This document shows positions 9,453-18,806 of a stretch of 64,000 nucleotides of DNA, piece after piece. The stretch is from Chloroflexota bacterium (lineage in GTDB: Bacteria > Vulcanimicrobiota > JAMCWD01). A model generated the notes under the pieces. It saw only the letters and a program-made list of their open reading frames with translations, was not told the origin of the DNA and ran no database searches. A program made the translations under genes and the position numbers. The stretch spans positions 1 to 64,000 of the forward strand of contig JAMCWD010000016.1 of NCBI GenBank assembly GCA_023475345.1, in the 5' to 3' direction. Numbering within the stretch: position 1 is the first letter of the stretch; each line of letters opens with the position of its first letter.

Positions 9453-9578
9453 GTTACATCTATGTTTTTTTAGCTTTCGGCATGGGGGATGCGCATGCAT
9501 GTCATATAACTGCAATGATTACGGCCGGGCAGGCGGAAACGCGGTACTCGAATGAATAATTCCGGAGGGAAGATTAAA

Positions 9579-9947
9579 ATGATTGAAGGATTTATTTATA
9601 TCTTTTTGACCGTTACACTTACAGTTTACGGCCAGTTGATAATAAAGTGGCAGGTTAACAAAGTGGGAGCCTTTCCCCACGACGCAGCCCATATTATGTC
9701 ATACCTGTTTCACCTCTGTATCAATCCCTGGGTCATTTCAGTTTTTCTGGCGGCTTTCCTGGCGGCGCTTTCCTGGATGGTCGCCCTGACAAGGTTCCAG
9801 TTGAGCTATGCCTACCCTTTCGTCAGCCTTACTTTCGTTCTGGTGCTTATTTTAAGCGCTATATTTTTTCATGAACAGGTAACATGGCCGAAGGCTGTCG
9901 GCATGATCTGCATCATTACTGGTCTGATCATTGGAAGCCAGGGATGA
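9579..9947 (+). CDS. SMR/EamA-like small four-helix membrane transporter
   Basis: About 122 residues with four hydrophobic helices, carrying the family features YGQLIIKWQVNK in helix 1 and QLSYAYPFVSLTFVLVLILSA in helix 3. This resembles EmrE and the ArnE/ArnF halves that flip undecaprenyl-phosphate-linked aminoarabinose. The ATG at 9579 follows CCGGAGGGAAG with good spacing; an earlier ATG at 9552 would place the ribosome site inside the gene. It overlaps the next gene by ATGA. In a locus with a GtrB/ArnC-like GT2 and a GT-C-like enzyme, a lipid-linked sugar flippase is more likely than a drug pump. Confidence 0.78.
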   Translation: MIEGFIYIFLTVTLTVYGQLIIKWQVNKVGAFPHDAAHIMSYLFHLCINPWVISVFLAAFLAALSWMVALTRFQLSYAYPFVSLTFVLVLILSAIFFHEQVTWPKAVGMICIITGLIIGSQG

Positions 9948-10816
9948 AGGTTTGTATTTCGTGCGGGACAGAATTTGAAAGTCCGGGCTGGGAATGCCCT
10001 TCGTGCAATTATTCTCCGCCTGAAACAAATGGCTTTCCCGTATTTTCACCGGAGACTGAAGAAAAATTCAAGGGATTCGATACCGGTGATTTTGAAATAT
10101 TATATAAATTTGAAGCCGGGAATTTCTGGTTCAGAAACAGGAACAAAATAATAATCCTGGCTTTGAAAAAATATTTTCCGGAGACGAAAAGTTTTCTGGA
10201 AATCGGCTGTGGGACAGGGTTTGTCCTGTCCGGGATAGAGAAGTCATTTCCTTCTCTTGCGTTGTCGGGAAGCGATATTTTCAGAGAAGGCCTGTCATAT
10301 GCGTCCAGGAGAGTGGAAAAAGCCTGCCTGTTGCAGATGGATGCCCGCGACATCCCTTTTAAAGAAGAATTCGACGTTATCGGCGCGTTCGACGTGCTGG
10401 AGCATATAGATGAAGATGAGCTTGCGCTGTCACAGATTTACAAGGCTGTAAAGCAGGGCGGCGGGATCATAATCACAGTGCCGCAGCATAAATTTTTATG
10501 GAGTTATGCGGATGAATATGCCTGCCATGTCCGCCGGTATGAAAGTTCCGAATTGAAGAGAAAAGTGGAAGATGCCGGGTTTGAAGTCATCCATTCCTCA
10601 TCATTTGTATCATTATTGCTCCCTTTAATGTTTATCTCCCGGAAGATGAAGAAAAATCCCGGCAAACATGACCCGCTTTCCGAATTAAAGACAGGAGGGT
10701 TTACAGGCTTTGTCCTGGAAAGAATTCTTGACCTTGAAAGGGCGCTTATCCGCTCGGGGATAAAATTCCCGTACGGCGGGTCGCTTTTGATAATCGGGAG
10801 AAAGAAGCAGACATGA
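9944..10816 (+). CDS. Zinc-ribbon class I SAM-dependent methyltransferase
   Basis: An N-terminal zinc ribbon (Cys4, Cys7, Cys18, Cys21) leads into a methyltransferase domain with SAM motif LEIGCGTGFV near residue 86 and GAFDVLEHIDEDE. The C-terminal half (CHVRRYESSEL, then GGSLLIIGRKK at the end) parallels the protein encoded at 676-1596, so the pair probably arose by duplication. The frame is open from 9884, but the ATG at 9944 overlaps the upstream stop as ATGA and places the Cys motif at the very N-terminus. It overlaps the following aminotransferase gene by ATGA too. The substrate is unknown. Confidence 0.82.
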   Translation: MKVCISCGTEFESPGWECPSCNYSPPETNGFPVFSPETEEKFKGFDTGDFEILYKFEAGNFWFRNRNKIIILALKKYFPETKSFLEIGCGTGFVLSGIEKSFPSLALSGSDIFREGLSYASRRVEKACLLQMDARDIPFKEEFDVIGAFDVLEHIDEDELALSQIYKAVKQGGGIIITVPQHKFLWSYADEYACHVRRYESSELKRKVEDAGFEVIHSSSFVSLLLPLMFISRKMKKNPGKHDPLSELKTGGFTGFVLERILDLERALIRSGIKFPYGGSLLIIGRKKQT

Positions 10817-11955
10817 AGATACCGTTTAACATGCCTTTTGTAACAGGGAAAGAAATCCGTTATATCGAGGAAGCCATAAAAAACGCGCATCTTTCGGGCG
10901 ACGGGCCGTTCAGCAAGAAATGCCACGCATGGCTTGAAAAAAAGACCGGCGCAAAAAAAGCACTGCTCACCCATTCGGGCACCGCCGCGCTGGAAATGGC
11001 GGCAATTCTCGCTGATATCAAACCGGGCGATGAAGTCATAATGCCGTCATACACCTTCGTTTCCACCGCCAACGCCGTCGTTTTGCGTGGAGGCGTCCCC
11101 GTTTTTGTCGATATAAGGTCCGATACCATGAATATCGACGAAACGAAAATAGAAGAGGCCATAACTGAAAAGACAAAAGCCATTATCCCCGTCCATTACG
11201 GGGGGGTATCCTGCGAGATGGATACCATCATGAACATCGCATCAAGGCATAACCTTACCGTCATTGAAGACGCCGCCCAGGCCGTCATGTGCGAATATAA
11301 AGGAAAACCTCTCGGGAGCATCGGGCATCTTGGTTGTATCAGTTTTCACGAAACGAAAAATATTCATTCAGGCGAAGGGGGCGCGCTGCTTGTAAATGAC
11401 GAAAACCTGGCCGGTAGGGCTGAAATTATCAGGGAAAAAGGAACCAACAGGAGCGCCTTCATCAAAGGGGAGGTCGATAAATATACATGGGTCGATATCG
11501 GCTCTTCGTTCCTGCCGGGTGACATGACCGCAGCTTTCCTGTACGTACAGATGGAATCCGCACAGGACATTATAAATCGCCGGCTGGAAATCTGGAATTC
11601 TTATCATGACGCATTCCTGGAATTAGAGAGAGCGGGTAAAATTCGTCGTCCGATCATCCCGCCCGAATGCAGGCACAACGGACATCTATATTATCTATTG
11701 CTTGAGAATCAAGAAAAGCGGGACGCATTCATATCCTGCCTCAAGAAAAAAGGGGTTCATTCTGTTTTTCATTATATCCCGCTCCACAACTCTCCGGCGG
11801 GCAAAAAATATTGCCGCACGGAAGGGGCGTTGCCCCTGACGGAAGAGATAAGCGGCCGCCTGGTGAGATTGCCTGTATGGGCGGGAATGGACGACGACAC
11901 GATAAAATATACTATCCGGGCGGTTGAGGAGATTATAAGCGGCCATGCGGAATAA
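10813..11955 (+). CDS. rffA: dTDP-4-amino-4,6-dideoxygalactose transaminase (DegT/DnrJ/EryC1 family)
   Basis: This PLP enzyme aminates dTDP-4-keto-6-deoxyglucose at C4, giving dTDP-4-amino-4,6-dideoxygalactose. The start MKIPFNMPFVTGKE is characteristic of RffA/WecE. HSGTAALEMAA, EVIMPSYTFVSTANA, IEDAAQA and FHETKNIHSGEGG follow. Lys182 in FHETKN is the PLP-binding lysine. At 380 residues it is full length. Overlaps on both sides (ATGA with the methyltransferase, 11 bases with the next gene) place it firmly in the operon. Its substrate needs RfbA and RfbB activities. An RfbA-like enzyme is at 1966, but no RfbB is in this window. Confidence 0.92.
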   Translation: MKIPFNMPFVTGKEIRYIEEAIKNAHLSGDGPFSKKCHAWLEKKTGAKKALLTHSGTAALEMAAILADIKPGDEVIMPSYTFVSTANAVVLRGGVPVFVDIRSDTMNIDETKIEEAITEKTKAIIPVHYGGVSCEMDTIMNIASRHNLTVIEDAAQAVMCEYKGKPLGSIGHLGCISFHETKNIHSGEGGALLVNDENLAGRAEIIREKGTNRSAFIKGEVDKYTWVDIGSSFLPGDMTAAFLYVQMESAQDIINRRLEIWNSYHDAFLELERAGKIRRPIIPPECRHNGHLYYLLLENQEKRDAFISCLKKKGVHSVFHYIPLHNSPAGKKYCRTEGALPLTEEISGRLVRLPVWAGMDDDTIKYTIRAVEEIISGHAE

Positions 11956-13378
11956 GCTCATTATCATTGCTCTGCTGTTCCTGGCCGTCAGAATTCTTAC
12001 CGTCTTCCTTTACAAGGACACCAATTATTATTACGGGATGGTAATAAACCAGTTCTCGATAGCGGAAGCCATGTTTAACGGCCATCCGCTTTCACAGGAT
12101 AAGACGCTGGCGCAGGCGATCCAGTTGGATTCCAATAATAAAATGCGATTTATCCCCATTGAGGAATGGAAAAATTATCCGGGATCAGGCATTTATACGA
12201 CCTTCCCGGCCCAGGACATTCCCGGTTACGGCTATATCATCGCATTTACAAGCAAGTGTTTTGGCGGCGAACTGACTGCAAAATACGCATTTGCATTACA
12301 GGTTTTTCTGGAAATGTTATCACTGCTGATTTTCCTGTATTGTATTTTTCTTATTTGCGGGGAGCGGGTGTCTTTCATTGCGGGACTGATATATGTATTC
12401 GGTTATCCGTTTATCTGGCCGATGGCAAGCCAGCCCATGAGAGATATCTTTTTAATGGCAGTATATTCTTTTTATTTCGGAGCGTTTTTAATTTTTTCCC
12501 GTAGAAAAAGCGGCCCGGCATACCTGGCCGCTTTTTTCATGGTCGCCGTCTCCGCCCTGCTGTTATGGGTGAGGCCGTCAGGATATTTTCTCTTTTTCCT
12601 GGTTTCCCCGCTGGTCTTTTTTGTCAAAAATAAAAGCATGGCAAGCCGCGTTTCCTTTTTTCTGATAACCATTCTCCTGCCTGTATTTATCTTCGGGCTC
12701 CCATTTAAGAGTTTCAATATCAGGTATTATGGTGTATCGGACACCGATGTTTTGGGCAGGGGGATGTGGCAAGGTCTGGGAATTATCGAGGATAATCCTT
12801 ACGGTTTTGTTTGCGATGATGCCGTCCTTGTGCCGTGGGTAAAAAGCCGGGGATATGATGTTGAGTATTCATCCCCGGAAATGAACAAAATACTCGGGGA
12901 ATACGCAAGGAAAATTGTACGGGAAGACCCGGTCTATTATTTAAGAACGATTTTAAAAAGGGTCATCCTTATTGTAAAATCTCCGCTGGAATTGAGCCCG
13001 CCCCGGTCACTGGGGATTAAAAGCTCCGGCTTTTTTAAAGATTTCGGAACGCTCGACAGCATCAAAAAACATCCGGCCCCGTTCCTGTACCAGGGTTTCA
13101 TGAAGTTTATCTTATTGCTCATCATGTTATATGCATGGATTTTCTTTTATTGCGGCATTATAGCCATAATTTTCATGCTTAAGGATCTAAAAAATTCCCG
13201 GCCGGAAATTATTTTGCTCGTATCGCCGTTTTTTTATTCCCTGGCCGTCCAGATACCGTTACACTTCGAGGTTCGCAGCATGGTCCCGGCCGCCTGGGTA
13301 TTGATTTTCCCCCTGGCATGGGGAATCACCCGGCTGATGAGTTTGAGAAAGGCACAGCCTGACACACCTAAATCATAA
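11945..13378 (+). CDS. Multi-pass membrane protein, probable GT-C (PMT/ArnT-like) glycosyltransferase
   Basis: A 477-residue protein with about ten hydrophobic segments and a sizeable hydrophilic loop after the first (residues ~20-100) and another near 265-380. An Asp near the N-terminus after helix 1 (LYKDTNYYYG) resembles the acidic loop residue of GT-C enzymes, which transfer sugars from polyprenyl-phosphate donors outside the membrane. No full PMT signature is visible, so the family is a judgement from topology and context. It overlaps rffA by 11 bases and ends the cluster. Together with the GT2 at 3030 and the SMR-like protein it could form a charge, flip and transfer route. Confidence 0.6.
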   Translation: MRNKLIIIALLFLAVRILTVFLYKDTNYYYGMVINQFSIAEAMFNGHPLSQDKTLAQAIQLDSNNKMRFIPIEEWKNYPGSGIYTTFPAQDIPGYGYIIAFTSKCFGGELTAKYAFALQVFLEMLSLLIFLYCIFLICGERVSFIAGLIYVFGYPFIWPMASQPMRDIFLMAVYSFYFGAFLIFSRRKSGPAYLAAFFMVAVSALLLWVRPSGYFLFFLVSPLVFFVKNKSMASRVSFFLITILLPVFIFGLPFKSFNIRYYGVSDTDVLGRGMWQGLGIIEDNPYGFVCDDAVLVPWVKSRGYDVEYSSPEMNKILGEYARKIVREDPVYYLRTILKRVILIVKSPLELSPPRSLGIKSSGFFKDFGTLDSIKKHPAPFLYQGFMKFILLLIMLYAWIFFYCGIIAIIFMLKDLKNSRPEIILLVSPFFYSLAVQIPLHFEVRSMVPAAWVLIFPLAWGITRLMSLRKAQPDTPKS

Positions 13379-13468
13379 ACGTGATATTCAGCCGGAGCCG
13401 CCGTTATCGATAGTGTTAAAGACGCCGTGAAATCTCCGGGATAGAATAATGATAGAAATAATTCAGAA

Positions 13469-13495
13469 AAAAGGCGAGCGATGAACCCGCCTTTT
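13469..13495. terminator. Bidirectional rho-independent terminator
   Basis: The arms AAAAGGCG (13469-13476) and CGCCTTTT (13488-13495) are perfectly complementary around an 11-base loop, with an A-run on the left and a T-run on the right. It lies between the convergent ends of the polysaccharide cluster (13378) and nuoN (13503), so it can stop both transcripts. Confidence 0.75.
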
Positions 13496-13502
13496 CAAAA
13501 GC

Positions 13503-14960
13503 TTATAGACTAAGGCCCATGCTCTGGGTGATATTGACGACCCAGGTTGAAAGCGGCGGGAGTATCCCGAGGACGACTATCGTCATCCCGCACAGGAACA
13601 GGGCTAATCCCGACGATGTGGGCACCCGCACCGTTCCTTCGTCCGCCGGGGGATCGAAATAAGCCACCTTGAGCACGCCGAGATAGTAATAAAGCGATAC
13701 CACCGAATTGAGTATAGCGTAAAGCACCATGATCTTGAAAAGCAGCCCGCCGTGCTGAAACGCAGCCAGGAAGAGGTAAAACTTGCCGACGAACCCTGCA
13801 AGGGGCGGGATCCCGGCAAGGGACAAAAGAGACAGAAGCAGCATCAGCGCAAGCGCGGGCGCCCTCTTTGAAAGCCCGGCAAATTCGGAGATACTGCTCG
13901 ACCCGTTCATCCTGGTAACCAGCATCAGGACTCCGAAAGCGCCCAGGTTGGTGAACGCGTACAATATCATGTAGAACATGGCCGATGCGATTCCCAAGGT
14001 TGTCGCCGCGGCAAGAGCCAGCAATACGTAGCCGATCTGCGCTATCCCGGAATACGCCAGCATCCGCTTGAAATCTTTCTGCGGTATGGCGGTAAGGTTA
14101 CCGATGGTCATCGACATTGCCGACAAAAGGAGGAGGATAAGCACCCACACCGGCTGAACCTGGGGCGCGGCCATTGAAAGGAGGAAAAGCCTGATGATAA
14201 TTGCGATGCCTGCGGCCTTGGGCGCAACGGATATAAAAGCCGCAACCGGCGTCGGCGCGCCCTCGAAAACATCGGGCGACCACATGTGGAAAGGAGACGC
14301 CGATATTTTAAAGCCGAGCCCTGTCAGGAGCCCTATTATCCCCAGCAGCATGACAGGCGAAGCGTAAAGGTTCATCTTGCCCGCCGCGGTGATGATATCC
14401 ACGAATTTCGTGCTGCCCACCGTCCCGTAAACCATGCTTATGCCGTAAAGAAAGATGGCGGAGGCAAATGCGCCCAGGAGAAAATATTTAAGCCCGGCCT
14501 CGCTTGAAGCCTTATTTTTCTTTTCAAATGCCGCAAGCAGGTATAACGGGAGGCTTATCAGCTCGATGGATATGAAAAGCGTCAGGAGGTCTGCGGAGGA
14601 TACGGCCAGCATAAGGCCCAGGCAGACGAAGAGGAGCATGGAGTAATATTCCCCGCGGAACTCGAACTTTTTTTCCAGGAAATCGAGAGAAAAAAGAAAT
14701 ATCAAAAGGGTTATGAAGATGAACAGCACTTTGAAAAATACCGCCATGCCATCCAGGACATATGCCCCGCCGAAAAGCGTCGCATGCATTCCCCACATAT
14801 GATTCGTCAGAGGCAGCGTCAGTATCAGGCCGATGATGCCCACGGCCGCGAAGACCCGCTTGCTCCTTACACCGAATATGTCCAGCAGTAAAAGCAGGAA
14901 CGCCAGGACGGAAACTGATAGTTCGAAAGATATGGGAATAAATTTTTCCAACAATGTCAC
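13503..14960 (-). CDS. nuoN: NADH-quinone oxidoreductase subunit N
   Basis: NuoN is one of the three antiporter-like membrane subunits that pump protons in complex I. Its 485 residues are almost entirely transmembrane helices. The family core is plain: ISIELISLPLYLLAA with the pump Glu, then PFHMWSPDVFEGAPTPVAAF followed by the Lys of SVAPKAAG, and QKDFKRMLAYSGIAQIGYVL. It is last in the nuo operon; its ATG overlaps the nuoM stop (ATGA), and a bidirectional terminator follows 8 bases after its stop. Confidence 0.95.
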   Translation of the reverse strand: MTLLEKFIPISFELSVSVLAFLLLLLDIFGVRSKRVFAAVGIIGLILTLPLTNHMWGMHATLFGGAYVLDGMAVFFKVLFIFITLLIFLFSLDFLEKKFEFRGEYYSMLLFVCLGLMLAVSSADLLTLFISIELISLPLYLLAAFEKKNKASSEAGLKYFLLGAFASAIFLYGISMVYGTVGSTKFVDIITAAGKMNLYASPVMLLGIIGLLTGLGFKISASPFHMWSPDVFEGAPTPVAAFISVAPKAAGIAIIIRLFLLSMAAPQVQPVWVLILLLLSAMSMTIGNLTAIPQKDFKRMLAYSGIAQIGYVLLALAAATTLGIASAMFYMILYAFTNLGAFGVLMLVTRMNGSSSISEFAGLSKRAPALALMLLLSLLSLAGIPPLAGFVGKFYLFLAAFQHGGLLFKIMVLYAILNSVVSLYYYLGVLKVAYFDPPADEGTVRVPTSSGLALFLCGMTIVVLGILPPLSTWVVNITQSMGLSL

Positions 14961-16453
14961 ATACCTCCGAATCGGGAAATAAGATCAAGCACCGCCGGGT
15001 TGGTTACCTTGGTAAGTATCGAAGGGAAGAACCCGAAAAGCGCGATCACGAAAGCCAGCACGACAGGCCCGGCTTTTTCAACGCCGGTCAGATCACCGCT
15101 AACAAAGCATTTTTCATTGAGCGGGCCGAAGAATATTTTCTGGACGGCCCTCAGGATATAAATGGCCGTCAGCAGGATGCCGAATATACCCAGTATCACA
15201 ATGACGGGGAATATCTTGTACGCTCCCAGGAAAACCATCAACTCCGCGACAAATCCCGAAAGACCCGGCAGTCCCAGGGACGCCAGCCCTGCGAATACAA
15301 AAATAGCGGCAAGCATGGGGATTTTAACTCCAAGCCCTCCGTAATCTTTCAAAGCCCTCGTATGGGTTTTCTCGTAAAGGTAACCGGCAAGGGCGAACAA
15401 AAGCGCCGTTATGATCCCGTGTGAGAACATCTGGAACGAAGCTCCCTGAAGCGCAAGCGGGGTCATGGCCGCTATGCCGAGTATGACAAGCCCCATGTGG
15501 GAAACGCTGGAATACGCGATGATATACTTGATGTCGGTCTGCATCATCGCGCACAACGCACCGTATAATATGTTGATAATTGCAAAGACGGCGAATATCT
15601 TGAGCCAGAAATCGGCCCCGTCGGGCATCAGCCCCACCGCAACCCGGATTATGCCGTAGCCGCCCATCTTCAGCAGGACTCCCGCAAGGATCATTGAAAG
15701 CGCCGTGGGCGCCGCCGAATGGCCGTCCGGAAGCCATGTATGGAAAGGCACCATGCCCGCTTCAATCGCAAACCCGATGAATATTATCGGGAAAACGATC
15801 ATCTGCCACTTCGCGGCTATGGGGAATTTCTGGAGTATCCACATGTTGAAAGTGTTCGCACCCGAAAGAAAGTAAAGCCCCAGCGCCCCCAGGAGGATCA
15901 GACCGCCGCCCAGTTGTAAGTAAAGGATCAGCTTGGTGGCGGCATATTTCTTGTTTACTTCTTTGCCCTCCCCCATCTTGTCGGAACCCCAGATGCCTAT
16001 CAGGAAATACATCGGGATGCTTGAAAGCTCGTAAAAAACTATGAAGAAGAAAAGGTTCATGCTTGCGAAAACGCCGAATACACCGGCAAGCACGGCGAAT
16101 GTAAGGGCGAAATATTCGCGGACCCTCTCCTTGATATTGAAAGATACCATCGTGCAGGCGAAGCCCAGGATGCCCGTCAATAAAACCAGCGGCGCATTGA
16201 AGCCGTCAACTCCCAGGTGATATTCGACGCCTATGGCGGGGAACCAGCTTATCCACTCGACGAACTGGTATCCTCCCTGGTCATAGTTGTACAGGCAGAA
16301 CATGAAGATACAGAACAGCATCGTTATAAACGAAGTGATCCCTGCGATGGTCCGTATCCTGTCCTTCTGATCGTCTTCCGACAGAATTATCAGGATGAGT
16401 CCCAGTAAGGGGATGCCGATTATAAATGTGAGGAAGGGGAAATCCATTCTCAA
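14957..16453 (-). CDS. nuoM: NADH-quinone oxidoreductase subunit M
   Basis: The central antiporter-like proton-pumping subunit, 498 residues with about 14 helices. FFFIVFYELSSIPMYFLIG contains the conserved pump Glu. VPFHTWLPDGHSAAPTALSMILAG, the Lys of LLKMGGYG, and MQTDIKYIIAYSSVSHMGLV are NuoM hallmarks. It overlaps nuoL upstream and nuoN downstream by four bases each (ATGA), so the three are translated as a coupled block. Confidence 0.96.
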   Translation of the reverse strand: MRMDFPFLTFIIGIPLLGLILIILSEDDQKDRIRTIAGITSFITMLFCIFMFCLYNYDQGGYQFVEWISWFPAIGVEYHLGVDGFNAPLVLLTGILGFACTMVSFNIKERVREYFALTFAVLAGVFGVFASMNLFFFIVFYELSSIPMYFLIGIWGSDKMGEGKEVNKKYAATKLILYLQLGGGLILLGALGLYFLSGANTFNMWILQKFPIAAKWQMIVFPIIFIGFAIEAGMVPFHTWLPDGHSAAPTALSMILAGVLLKMGGYGIIRVAVGLMPDGADFWLKIFAVFAIINILYGALCAMMQTDIKYIIAYSSVSHMGLVILGIAAMTPLALQGASFQMFSHGIITALLFALAGYLYEKTHTRALKDYGGLGVKIPMLAAIFVFAGLASLGLPGLSGFVAELMVFLGAYKIFPVIVILGIFGILLTAIYILRAVQKIFFGPLNEKCFVSGDLTGVEKAGPVVLAFVIALFGFFPSILTKVTNPAVLDLISRFGGM

Positions 16454-18429
16454 CCTCCAAATGGGATGTTGGGTATATTTATGAACCTGGAAAGAGCCAG
16501 CAGGCCCAGTCCCGTAACGAACAGGAATATCACTATCATCAGGGCGTACTGCTGTACCTTGCCGGATTCCTCGTAACGGAGCCTGTCGCCCGCCGCGCCT
16601 ATCAGGTAGCCTGTCAGGTTGACAACCCCGTCGATGAAGTAGTTGTCGATGAACTCCGCAACCCGGGCGGCAAGGAACAGTATGTTACGGACGATCCATT
16701 CCCAGAAATCGTCCATGTAGAACTTCTTGTCAAACAGCGTCCATAATAACGAAAAGCGTTTTTTAAGCAGGGCTTCGTTTTCCTGGGGACGCTTGTAGTA
16801 AAACGCGAAAGCGGTGCTTATGCCTGCAAGCGCAAGTATAAGCGAGATTATCATGGGCGTGAAGGAAACGACATGTTCCGAGATGTGAGGGCCGCCGGCG
16901 GTGAGGAAGTTGCCGAACATGTTGGCATCTCCCGGCATGCCAACAAAGCCTACCACAACGGTAATTGCCGCCAGGATTACGAGCGGCCATGTCATAACCC
17001 GCGGGTTTTCATGAGGCGCGCCCTCTCCCCTGTACTCCCCACAGAATGTCAGGTAATAAGCCCGGAACATGTAATAAGCCGTCATGAACACCACCAGAAA
17101 TGCGATTATCATAAGAATCGGATGCTGCGGAATAGATGTCATGGTGGCAATGATTTCATCCTTGCTGAAGAACCCCGAAAACGGCGGGATGCCCGATATT
17201 GCAAGTGCGCCGACCAGGAAAGTCAAACCCGTTACCGGCATCTTCTTTCCCAGGCCGCCCATCCCCCACATATCGTTGGACATGACGGCATGGATGGCCG
17301 AACCCGCGCACAGGAACAGGAGCGCCTTGAAGAACGCATGCGTTACAAGGTGGAAAGTGCCTGCCACGTATCCCTGGGTCCCGGCGGATGCTCCGCCGTG
17401 CGAAACGGCCATGGCCCCGATATAAGCGCCTGCGCCGAGCGCCATCATCATGTAGCCGAGCTGGCTTATGGTGGAATATGCAAGCACCCTCTTGATATCG
17501 ACCTGGACCACCGCCATGCAGGCGGCAATAAGGGCGGTAACGGCTCCTATATAAGCAACTATGATCGGAGCGGTGGGGGCCGCCTCGAAGATCGGGAAGG
17601 TGCGCGCCACCAGGTAAACGCCTGCAGCAACCATCGTTGCAGCATGGATCAGTGCGGAAACGGGCGTCGGGCCTTCCATCGCGTCGGGAAGCCATACGTG
17701 GAGCGGGAACTGGGCGCTCTTGCCCACTGCCCCGGAAAATATCAGGAGCGCTATTATAGTTACATTTACCGCGCCCAGCGTGGGCAGGAGATCCCTTACC
17801 TCGATGAAGTTGGTGGTACCCGTAAGGAAGTATAAGAAAACGATCCCTATAAGAAGCCCCAGGTCGCCGAACCTTGTAACGACGAATGCCTTCTTGGCCG
17901 CATCCGCCGCAGATTTCTTCTGGTACCAGAATCCGATAAGCAGGTAAGACGAAAGGCCGACAAGCTCCCAGCAGATATAAAGCGAGAAGAGGTTATTTGC
18001 AAGAACAAGCCCCAGCATCGAGGCCGCAAACAGCGACATGTATGCGAAATAACGGGCAAAGCCCCCGTCTTTTTCGTGATCCATATAGCCGATGGAATAA
18101 ACCTGGATCAATGTGGCGACAAGGGTGATGAAGAAGACCATTATCGCCGAAAGGTTATCTACGAGGAGACCTAGCTGGATTGTCGCATCTTTATAAGTGA
18201 TCCAGTTTACGAAGATCTGATAGGGGTCCGCTTCGGGTGAAAGAAGGCGGCCGATTAAAACCCCCGCCGATACCACGAACGCAAGGAAAATACCCAGGAT
18301 CGAAATGTATGAAGATATTTTTCTTAATTTAACCCCTGTAACCAATATCAGGATAAAAGCCAGGAAAGGCAACAGCGGTATCAGCCATACGTCTTTCATG
18401 GCCATGCTTGATAAATCTATGAGGTTCAC
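16450..18429 (-). CDS. nuoL: NADH-quinone oxidoreductase subunit L
   Basis: The distal antiporter-like subunit, 659 residues, with the extra C-terminal region that forms the lateral helix along the membrane arm. ICWELVGLSSYLLIGFW holds the pump Glu. SAQFPLHVWLPDAMEGPTPVSALIHAAT and QVDIKRVLAYSTISQLGYM are diagnostic. Translation starts at a GTG seven bases after GGAGGG. A 22-base gap separates it from nuoK. The C-terminal stretch around residues 560-625 (FDKKFYMDDFWEWIVRN, DNYFIDGVVN) is the usual end region. Confidence 0.96.
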   Translation of the reverse strand: MNLIDLSSMAMKDVWLIPLLPFLAFILILVTGVKLRKISSYISILGIFLAFVVSAGVLIGRLLSPEADPYQIFVNWITYKDATIQLGLLVDNLSAIMVFFITLVATLIQVYSIGYMDHEKDGGFARYFAYMSLFAASMLGLVLANNLFSLYICWELVGLSSYLLIGFWYQKKSAADAAKKAFVVTRFGDLGLLIGIVFLYFLTGTTNFIEVRDLLPTLGAVNVTIIALLIFSGAVGKSAQFPLHVWLPDAMEGPTPVSALIHAATMVAAGVYLVARTFPIFEAAPTAPIIVAYIGAVTALIAACMAVVQVDIKRVLAYSTISQLGYMMMALGAGAYIGAMAVSHGGASAGTQGYVAGTFHLVTHAFFKALLFLCAGSAIHAVMSNDMWGMGGLGKKMPVTGLTFLVGALAISGIPPFSGFFSKDEIIATMTSIPQHPILMIIAFLVVFMTAYYMFRAYYLTFCGEYRGEGAPHENPRVMTWPLVILAAITVVVGFVGMPGDANMFGNFLTAGGPHISEHVVSFTPMIISLILALAGISTAFAFYYKRPQENEALLKKRFSLLWTLFDKKFYMDDFWEWIVRNILFLAARVAEFIDNYFIDGVVNLTGYLIGAAGDRLRYEESGKVQQYALMIVIFLFVTGLGLLALSRFINIPNIPFGG

Positions 18430-18451
18430 GACCTGCCCTCCATTCTCGATA

Positions 18452-18805
18452 TTACCATTTCAACAAGTCCACCTTATCGACATCTACACCCCGGAAATTG
18501 CGGTAGATGTTGATAATTATAGCCAGGCCGACCGCCGCTTCCGCCGCGGCTACGGCTATAATGAAAAGCGCAAATACCTGTCCTACCGGCGTGCCCAGTT
18601 GTCTCCCGAACGCTATGAAATTGATATTGACCGCGTTGAACATCAACTCCAGCGACATGAGAACCGTGATGGCGTTCCTGCGGGTTATCACACCGTATAT
18701 CCCGATGCAGAATATCAGCGCCGAAAGGATGAGATAATGGACCAGCCCGACATCAAGGAAGAAATTCCAGCAGTTGTTAAAGCAGTTATAAATAAACTCA
18801 ATCAC
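18452..18805 (-). CDS. nuoK: NADH-quinone oxidoreductase subunit K
   Basis: NuoK is a three-helix membrane subunit of complex [34 protein letters not shown] (conserved Glu) and [18 protein letters not shown] are typical. An ATG at 18829 would lie inside nuoJ. The GTG at 18805 sits 9 bases behind AGGAGG and just after the nuoJ stop (TGAAGTG), so I prefer it. This gives 117 residues, slightly longer than the usual ~100 because of an N-terminal [15 protein letters not shown] segment. Confidence 0.9.
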   Translation of the reverse strand: MIEFIYNCFNNCWNFFLDVGLVHYLILSALIFCIGIYGVITRRNAITVLMSLELMFNAVNINFIAFGRQLGTPVGQVFALFIIAVAAAEAAVGLAIIINIYRNFRGVDVDKVDLLKW

Positions 18806-18806
18806 T

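Noticed and set aside
16873..17835. Long plus-strand open frame of 320 codons antisense to nuoL
   Set aside because: NuoL is unambiguous on the opposite strand. The antisense frame lacks a ribosome site and its composition is the mirror of nuoL codon bias.
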